A DNA stretch of 18,591 bases from JBBKWQ01 sp037969115 (lineage in GTDB: Bacteria; Actinomycetota; Acidimicrobiia; Acidimicrobiales; Ilumatobacteraceae): the NCBI GenBank assembly GCA_037969115.1, contig JBBKWQ010000329.1:1-18591 (forward strand), written 5' to 3'. The position numbers were made by a program, and so were the translations under genes. Positions 14,001 through 18,591 of this stretch are shown piece after piece; position 1 is the stretch's first letter; each line of letters begins with the position of its first letter. The notes below the pieces were generated by a model that made no database searches, was not told the DNA's origin, and saw only the letters and a program-made list of their open reading frames with translations.

Positions 14001-14293
14001 GCGCCGATGTCGGGAATGCCTGCCGGGAGAGGCACCGTCTCGGCAGGAGACGTATAGACCGTTCCGTTGCTGCCGTTGTACCGAACGATCGACCAACCCG
14101 TGAGATCGGTGCCGGCCGGGCCGAACACTTCGACGGCTTCGCCCGAGTCGGTGCCCTCGTCGTCGTAATGGATCTCGCTGATGAAAACCGAGCCGTCCGG
14201 CGCAACGTACGCCGACGCCCCGGTGGCGACCGGGAGACCGAGCAGCCCCACCGACACGGCGCCCACCAGCCACTTACGAGTACTTCTCCGCAT
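11036..14293 (-). CDS. Secreted ExeM/NucH-type endonuclease with two lamin-tail domains
   Basis: This 1085-residue exoprotein starts with a signal peptide (1-28, ending TGASA). Two tandem lamin-tail-like domains follow (about 34-205 and 219-382), joined by a Gly-rich linker (211-216). Next come an OB-fold-like domain (387-490), a linker region and an endonuclease/exonuclease/phosphatase domain (650-972). Expected catalytic residues are N657, E715, H815, D867, N869, D963 and H964. The C-terminal module (975-1085) has LWPPNHKLR and ends in three Trp. Such enzymes degrade extracellular DNA for phosphate or biofilm turnover. The ATG at 14293 follows GAGGAGG by 7 bp; a longer frame from 14377 would bury the signal peptide. 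Several Asp-rich stretches could bind calcium. Confidence 0.9.
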   Translation of the reverse strand: MRRSTRKWLVGAVSVGLLGLPVATGASAYVAPDGSVFISEIHYDDEGTDSGEAVEVFGPAGTDLTGWSIVRYNGSNGTVYTSPAETVPLPAGIPDIGASGFGVAVVEYAVNGLQNGAPDGVALVDAGGAVRQFLSYEGTFLAVGGAADGLTSTDIGVLEESATPDGSSIHLAGTGVCYGDLVWAGPAANSFGAFGTITPTSVGPCIEDDPGGGGGGDELPPVRISEIHYDNDGGDINEAVEIFGPAGTDLTGWSVVRYNGNGGAPYTSPGETVALPATIPDLGGGVGVAVVQYAANGLQNGAPDAVALVDGTGALIEFLSYEGVMVGAGGPADGVTSTDIGVEEGSATLATQSLQRDIAGVWGGPFCASFGEVNAVTPDVLCPLPPMEVKIHEVQGSTDVSPLVGQRVIVEGVVVGDEEGPAPALRGFFVQEEDADVDGDPATSEGVFVFNFDNDSVELGDVVSVEGTVEERFGNTQLTDFVVVKQVDSDAVATPATVKFPVPSVEALEAFEGMAAHFPQNLVISEYFNYDRFGEIVVALPADGESRPYTPTALYAPDDPQAAARADLNLRSRITVDDGNSFQNPSDPIHPINRKLFSLENDFRGGDQVSGLVGPVFYSFNLYRVLPYADGGYETFTKTDEHPTPDDVGGDVTVATLNTLNYFITLDDGVNDVCGPDQNQECRGADDAGEFDRQRVKLLNALEGLDADVAGLVEIENRPGVEPLADVVAGLNDGLGAGTYDYIVAGDNSVVGTDAIKVGLIYKPGSVTPTGDVAVLDTAEFLDPNKTGSPKNRVAVASSFIDNASGEVFSVVVNHLKSKGSGCGDGDDDPLAGSCNLTRTLSAQILADWLATNPTGVDDSDWLIVGDLNSYDKEAPIAALQAAGYTDLIDQYQGELAYSYVFDGQFGYLDYLMSSASMTSQVTGATEWHINADTPDVFDYDTSFKSDYQDSLFDPMTPYRTSDHDAALVGLSLSGVDAKVWALPKRLWPPNHKLRNAVVFATSGWRFVDSEIVSVTSSEADSGLGRNDRAGDIVIVNDVLVKLRAERFSRDGRTYTITVKLSDGGQVTYATAEIVVPHSQRPWWW

Positions 14294-14442
14294 TCCCCAG
14301 CCTCCTCGATATGACGCGCACTTTGCGCGGCTCCGCTGCATTCCCACCAGTCTGCGAATCGACCGCAGCGCGTTCATGACCTCAGCGAGGAAATCGACCG
14401 TAGCCGACCAGAGCTCGCGCGCTCAACAGGCGCAGCGACAAA

Positions 14443-14453
14443 CCGTCCGACGG
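14443..14453 (-). terminator. Possible short terminator after the MFS gene
   Basis: On the minus strand CCGT-CGG-ACGG forms a 4-bp hairpin followed by TTTG, starting one base after the transporter stop codon. It is small, so termination here is doubtful. Confidence 0.25.
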
Positions 14454-14454
14454 C

Positions 14455-16044
14455 TCACGAATCGGGGCCGAGCGCGGGTTGCGTGCTTTCGTCGACGAGC
14501 GAAATCGGCGGGCGATGCCGCGACATGAACAAGACGACGACACCCGCGACCAACGCGATCAGGGCGGCAGACGCCATCGACGCCGCGAATGCATCGGTGA
14601 ACGCCACGCCTGCCCGCTCGACGAGGGCCGCGCCGGCGTCGCCGCCGATCGTCCTACCGACACCGACTGCAGCCCCCACGGATTCGGCCGCCGCCTCCGC
14701 CGCTCCGGCGGGCACACCCGACACGTCGACCGACCCCCGATATCCGGACGTCGCGATCGAACCGAGCACTGCGATTCCGAGCGCTCCGCCGACCTCTCGG
14801 GTCGTGTCGTTCACCGCCGTGCCGACGCCGGCCTTGTTCAACGGAACCGCCGACATGATCGAGCCGGTCGCGGGCGCGACGGTGATTCCCATACCCGCTC
14901 CCAGAATCACGAGGGAGATCAAGATCTGGACATAACTGGTGCCGGGACGCAGGAATGCGAGCGACCCGAGACCGACCGCGAGGAACGCGAAGCCGACGGC
15001 GATCACGCGCATCACCCCGTACCGGGCCGTGAGGGCGGCGCTCCGTGGCGAGACCGCCACGAGCGAGACGGCGAGTGGCATCGTCGAAATACCGGCTCGT
15101 AGCGGGGAGTACCCGCGCACCAATTGGAAGTACTGCGTGACGAGGAAGAAGAAGCCGAACATCACGAAGAACGCGAACGTGATGACGCCGCTGCCCACGG
15201 AGAAGCCTCGATCGCCGAAGAACTTCATGGGCAACATCGGGTTCGTCGTTCGCCGTTCCCACCAGACGAAACTGGCGAGCGCGACGACAGCAATCGAGAA
15301 CCCGGCCAGGACCGGTGTGCTCGCCCAGCCACGTTCGGGCCCTTCGATGATGGCGAACAACAGTGCCGCCAATCCAACCAGCGACAACGACGCGCCAAGT
15401 GGGTCGAGCGGGGTCACGTCGTCGTCGCGTGATTCCGGCGCGAAGACCACAATGACGAGCAACACGGCCACACCGGTGATCACGTTCACGACAAACGCAG
15501 ATCCCCACCAATAGCCAGGCAGGAAGGCCCACTCGGTGAGCAGCGCACCAACGACCAACGGGCCGAGTGCGCCGCCGGCTCCGGCGAAGCCTGCCCAGAT
15601 CGCGATCGCCTTGCCTCGTTCCTTCGGTGGGAAGATGGCCGATACCAAGGACAACGTCGCCGGCATGATGAACGCTGCCCCGACACCCATGACCACGCGC
15701 GACACGATCACCTGGTTCGACGACTCGGCGAAGACACCGAGCAGTGACCCACCCGCGAACACCGCGAGCCCGCCGACGAGCGCTCGCTTTCGGCCGAAAC
15801 GATCGCCAAGCGCTCCGGCCGACAAGAGCAGGCCTGCGAACACGATTGCGTACGAGTCGACGATCCATTGCAAATCAGTGGCCGTCGCGTCGAGGCTGCG
15901 TTGCAGGGACGGAATGGCAACGTTCAATCCTGAGACCGACATCACCACCATCACCAGACTCAAACAGAGCACCGCGAGCAGAAACCATCGTCTGCGGTGG
16001 ATGTCGGGACGCTCGTGCAGCGGGATCGATTCGGTGTCGGTCAT
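14455..16044 (-). CDS. MFS drug-efflux transporter, DHA2 (14-TM) type
   Basis: This 529-residue inner-membrane protein resembles EmrB/QacA-type drug:H+ antiporters. The first helix (about 19-40) is followed by LNVAIPSLQRSLDATATDLQWIVDSY, a DHA2 hallmark. Motif A appears as GALGDRFGRKRAL (77-89) and motif C as GFAGAGGALGPLVVG (about 153-167). Length and hydrophobic segments fit 14 helices, with an Ala/Gly-rich extracellular stretch before the last helix. The start at 16044 follows GGAG at short spacing. An upstream extension to 16158 lacks transporter character. It may export toxins or antibiotics. It lies upstream of the nuclease gene on the same strand with a 161-bp gap, so a shared transcript is possible but not evident. 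Confidence 0.9.
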   Translation of the reverse strand: MTDTESIPLHERPDIHRRRWFLLAVLCLSLVMVVMSVSGLNVAIPSLQRSLDATATDLQWIVDSYAIVFAGLLLSAGALGDRFGRKRALVGGLAVFAGGSLLGVFAESSNQVIVSRVVMGVGAAFIMPATLSLVSAIFPPKERGKAIAIWAGFAGAGGALGPLVVGALLTEWAFLPGYWWGSAFVVNVITGVAVLLVIVVFAPESRDDDVTPLDPLGASLSLVGLAALLFAIIEGPERGWASTPVLAGFSIAVVALASFVWWERRTTNPMLPMKFFGDRGFSVGSGVITFAFFVMFGFFFLVTQYFQLVRGYSPLRAGISTMPLAVSLVAVSPRSAALTARYGVMRVIAVGFAFLAVGLGSLAFLRPGTSYVQILISLVILGAGMGITVAPATGSIMSAVPLNKAGVGTAVNDTTREVGGALGIAVLGSIATSGYRGSVDVSGVPAGAAEAAAESVGAAVGVGRTIGGDAGAALVERAGVAFTDAFAASMASAALIALVAGVVVLFMSRHRPPISLVDESTQPALGPDS

Positions 16045-16800
16045 CTGGCTCCGCAGTCGTGCAGCTGGGTCCACGTTGTGCCCGTTGGACAACCGGACAT
16101 CACGACGGTGACGTGAAGCTACCCCACTTCCGTTCGGCGGCCGGCCACCGGGCGGCAACTACGCTCTGTGGTAATCCGCCATCGGGATCGGCCGTCGAGG
16201 AGGCGGATGCGACGTCCAAATCTCCGTGCCGAGACCAGCCCCGACGTCGCCGGAATCGCGTTCGATTCCGGAACTCACGGTGGTCGGTTGTCGGGCCGCT
16301 TTGCGGCAGAGAAGCCGACTGCATCGACGAGTCGTCATCGGTTCCGGCCGGATCGCGCGCTCCCCGCACGCACGAAGTGTCATCAGTTCGAAATATTGGC
16401 GAGCGCTCGTCGCGGCACGAACGGCACGTTCCGTGACGACGTCATACGCGGGAAGATCGCGGTCGTCACGTTCGTCGCGGTGGTTCGATCGGCTGTCGAT
16501 CGTGAAGCCAGCACGTCGAGGCACGACGCGTCACCACGAACGCTGTGAGCCGGGACCACGATCGATGCACGAGGGGCGACGACTTTGCCGAGACACGACC
16601 GGGGGCGACGATCGGTTCCAGCAGAGTCTCGCCATCAAGCGGGCAGCCACATGGGCTGATTGCACCGATCGATTGTGCCGCGTCAGGCGTTCACCCATTG
16701 TGCTCGCCGTGAGCACCGTGGGTGATGTCGCGCCGCCGCCCGTGAGTATCCGTCGTCGCGTCGCGCTCCGGTGTTCCGAGCTCGCACCAACACGTCACGT
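16045..16800. other. Gene-poor stretch upstream of the MFS gene
   Basis: About 750 bp between the divergent MFS and subtilase genes hold no frame I can support. Open frames occur on both strands (for example 16159-16524 minus and 16226-16804 plus), but they are Arg-rich, lack recognisable motifs and have no ribosome sites. Composition is less regular than in the neighbouring genes, as in decayed or non-coding DNA. I see no tRNA, IS end or array here. Confidence 0.45.
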
Positions 16801-16865
16801 TTAGCAAGAAAATCGGGGCTTCCGAATTTGATCCTGGCGCGGTCCAGTCACTTGGTATACCGTCG

Positions 16866-16871
16866 TTATAA
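16866..16871 (+). promoter_or_regulatory. Candidate -10 box of the subtilase promoter
   Basis: TTATAA lies in the AT-richest part of the region (about 16800-16905), with the palindrome GGTATACC just upstream at 16854-16861. No good -35 is seen at standard spacing. If used, it would leave a 5' untranslated leader of about 160 bases before the ATG at 17036. Confidence 0.35.
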
Positions 16872-16972
16872 GTACTGGGCGGGGGTGCGGTAAGAAAAAC
16901 CACAGACAGCGCACGCTGGGTGGTGGCTGATCCGTCAAGAAAGCGTCATGATGGGCAAGGTTGACGAGATAA

Positions 16973-16992
16973 CACCTGGTTTCGACCGGGTG
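16973..16992 (+). other. TTCG-loop hairpin in the subtilase leader
   Basis: CACCTGGT and ACCGGGTG form an 8-bp stem, with one G-U pair, closed by a TTCG tetraloop, an exceptionally stable RNA loop. It lies 43 bases before the ATG and upstream of the GGAGG ribosome site. It could protect the mRNA 5' end or attenuate transcription. It matches no riboswitch class I recognise. Confidence 0.5.
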
Positions 16993-17035
16993 CATTCGAC
17001 TCACCAACAGCGATACGACGCTCTGGAGGTCCCTC

Positions 17036-18591
17036 ATGATCACATTCGCCAAGCCCAGCCGCTGGTGGCACGTGGCACCGTACGCGGCGACGGCCACACT
17101 CGTCGGCGCGGAACGAACGCGCCGCGGTGCGGCCATGGTGGCAGCGGCCGCGATCGGCCTCACCGGTGCGTTCGCACTCTCGGGCGCCATGACGACCGCC
17201 CAAGATCTGTTGACGAGTCGAGCAACGTCGGTCGCTCCGGTCACCGAAGTCGCCGTCGACGCGGCGAGCCTCCCTTCTGGGTCGATGTATCACGTCGTCG
17301 ACCAGATCGGCGCTCGCGAGCTCTGGCAGCAGGGCATCACCGGAGCGGGTGTGAACGTCGCCGTGATCGACACCGGCATCGCCGAAGTCGAGAGCCTCGG
17401 CAGCGCCGGAAAGGTCGCCGCCGTCGTCGACCTCAGTAGCGAGGCCGGCGATTCCTTCTCGCGTTTCGTCGATACCAACGGTCACGGCACGCACATGGCC
17501 GGCATCATCGCAGGACACGAACCGGGCGCGAACCCGGCACTTGCCGCAGAACACCCAGAGTGGTTCCTGGGTGTTGCCCCGGATGCGGGAATCGTCTCCG
17601 TCAAGGTGGCTGGTCGTTCGGGCGACGTGAGCGTCGCAGCAGTGATCACCGGCATCGACTGGGTCGTCGATCACCAGGACGAGCTCGACATCGGCGTGAT
17701 CAACCTGTCGTACGCGAGCGGGTCCGAGTTGTCGTACCGCAACGATCCGCTGACCGCCGCCGTCGAACGAGCCTGGAACGCAGGCATTGTCGTCGTGGCC
17801 GCAGCCGGCAACGACGGTAGTCAGGCACGCGGCCTCAACACGCCCGCCAACGACCCGTATGTCATCGCTGTCGCTGGCGCTGACGTGTCGGTCGAAGGCG
17901 TTGCGATCGCCGATTGGGCGAGCACCGGCGACGGCGTTCGCAATCCTGACCTCGCGGCGCCCGGTGCGCACATCGACAGCCTCCGTGCGCCCGGCAGCGA
18001 TGCCGATCTGCATCACACCGAGGGCTACATCAATCACGAGACGTTCCGTGGTAGCGGCTCGTCGCAAGCCGCTGCAGTCGTTTCTGGCGCCGCGGCGTTG
18101 TTGCTCCAGGCAAACCCGGCGCTGACTCCCGACCAGGTGAAGGCCGCTCTGATGAACACCTCTGCCGACATCGGAGGTGCCTCGACCGAGCAGGCCGGCG
18201 CCGGACTCATCCAGGTGAACGAGGCAGTCGGCGCTGACGCATCAGCTGCGACGCAGCGTTGGCCACAAGCCGCTTCGCACTATCGGGCACGTACCGCAGG
18301 CGTCAGCGCGACGGCAATGGGCGCGAGCTGGACCGGCGCAAGTTGGACGGGTGCGTCATGGACCGGCGCATCATGGACCGGTGCGAGCTGGACAGGCGCA
18401 TCATGGACCGGCGCATCATGGACCGGCGCAAGCTGGACAGGCGCATCATGGACGGGCGCAAGCTGGACGGGCGCGTCATGGACCGGAGCCAGCTGGACCG
18501 GAGCCAGCTGGACAGGCGCAAGCTGGACGGGCGCAACATGGACGGGCGCGTCATGGACCGGCGCCAGCTGGACAGGCGCATCATGGACGGG
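17036..18591 (+). CDS. S8 subtilisin-like serine protease with ASWTG repeats (3' end cut off)
   Basis: An exported protease, open at the right edge (518 codons visible, no stop). A long N-terminus carries an RTRR motif followed by a hydrophobic segment (31-51), consistent with a signal peptide or anchor. The S8 domain spans about 85-398. The triad is D112 (AVIDTG), H150 (NGHGTHMAG) and S343 (GSSQAAAVVSG), with oxyanion N259 (AAAGND). Serine lies in GSS rather than the usual GTS. From 18323, an ASWTG pentapeptide repeats at least 17 times. The ATG at 17036 follows GGAGG by 7 bp. There is no clear I9 prodomain between the membrane segment and the catalytic domain. Related actinobacterial subtilases carry similar SW-G repeats of unknown role, perhaps wall or surface binding. 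Confidence 0.9.
   Translation, partial: MITFAKPSRWWHVAPYAATATLVGAERTRRGAAMVAAAAIGLTGAFALSGAMTTAQDLLTSRATSVAPVTEVAVDAASLPSGSMYHVVDQIGARELWQQGITGAGVNVAVIDTGIAEVESLGSAGKVAAVVDLSSEAGDSFSRFVDTNGHGTHMAGIIAGHEPGANPALAAEHPEWFLGVAPDAGIVSVKVAGRSGDVSVAAVITGIDWVVDHQDELDIGVINLSYASGSELSYRNDPLTAAVERAWNAGIVVVAAAGNDGSQARGLNTPANDPYVIAVAGADVSVEGVAIADWASTGDGVRNPDLAAPGAHIDSLRAPGSDADLHHTEGYINHETFRGSGSSQAAAVVSGAAALLLQANPALTPDQVKAALMNTSADIGGASTEQAGAGLIQVNEAVGADASAATQRWPQAASHYRARTAGVSATAMGASWTGASWTGASWTGASWTGASWTGASWTGASWTGASWTGASWTGASWTGASWTGASWTGASWTGASWTGATWTGASWTGASWTGASWT
18323..18591 (+). repeat. 15-bp coding tandem repeat (ASWTG), 17 full units plus a partial
   Basis: The unit GCN-WSN-TGG-ACN-GGN encodes ASWTG with no interruption, and the last unit is cut at the window edge. 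One unit at 18533 reads ATWTG. Synonymous positions vary: Ser is AGC, AGT or TCA, Ala is GCG, GCA or GCC, and Thr is ACC, ACG or ACA. The peptide is therefore more conserved than the DNA. Minus-strand open frames here are shadows of the repeat. Confidence 0.95.

Noticed and set aside
14654..15868. A 404-codon minus-strand frame within the MFS gene
   Set aside because: It is in another frame of a clear transporter gene and Arg-rich with no motifs.
16159..16804. Genes in the gap between the MFS and subtilase genes
   Set aside because: Competing frames on both strands have no ribosome sites, no motifs and Arg-rich translations.
16946..18067. A 373-codon minus-strand frame
   Set aside because: It is antisense to the subtilase catalytic domain, whose triad and start are clear.
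18323..18591. CRISPR-like or intergenic satellite repeat
   Set aside because: The 15-bp units are contiguous with no spacers and stay in frame with the protease, encoding ASWTG.

Overview
The window is high-GC DNA with actinobacterial hallmarks: GTG starts, a tRNA with encoded CCA, an ispD-ispF-rlmB cluster beside a Crp-like regulator, TIGR03086/MDMPI-like and YczE-like proteins, and a subtilase with a C-terminal ASWTG tandem repeat. A marine member of the Acidimicrobiia (Ilumatobacter-like) is my best guess. That is inferred from protein style only, not from a marker gene.

Left part (1-1421): one complete gene for a close relative of the DMSP lyase DddP, with all six metal ligands and the proposed catalytic Tyr and Asp of that family.

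Island (1422-4837): a 68-bp direct repeat (67/68 identical) bounds about 3.4 kb. The right copy is the 3' half of an intact tRNA-Thr(UGU) plus its 3' flank. The left copy is a tRNA fragment with no 5' half. This is the signature of site-specific integration into a tRNA gene. No integrase is present, but both inner ends carry helically phased GTGG(A/G)C repeats that resemble integrase arm sites. Cargo: a TetR regulator with a palindromic operator region; a cupin, an NTF2/SnoaL-like protein and a TIGR03086 DinB-like protein in a probable operon; and a ParD/ParE-type toxin-antitoxin pair.

Housekeeping block (4838-8202): tRNA-Thr; rlmB, ispF and ispD on the minus strand; a Crp/Fnr regulator divergent from ispD; and a convergent YjbR-like gene. 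ispF and rlmB are linked by a 14-codon mini-ORF that overlaps both.

Transport and envelope block (8220-16044): an ABC-2 exporter (ATPase plus permease, ATGA-coupled), a YczE-like membrane protein, a large secreted ExeM/NucH-type nuclease with two lamin-tail domains, and a 14-TM DHA2-type MFS exporter.

Right end (16045-18591): about 1 kb without a supported gene, ending in an AT-richer promoter-like stretch and a TTCG-loop hairpin. It leads into a secreted or anchored S8 subtilase whose ASWTG repeat array runs off the window.

The nuclease and protease suggest an organism that digests extracellular DNA and protein, and the DddP-like enzyme suggests access to algal sulfur compounds.
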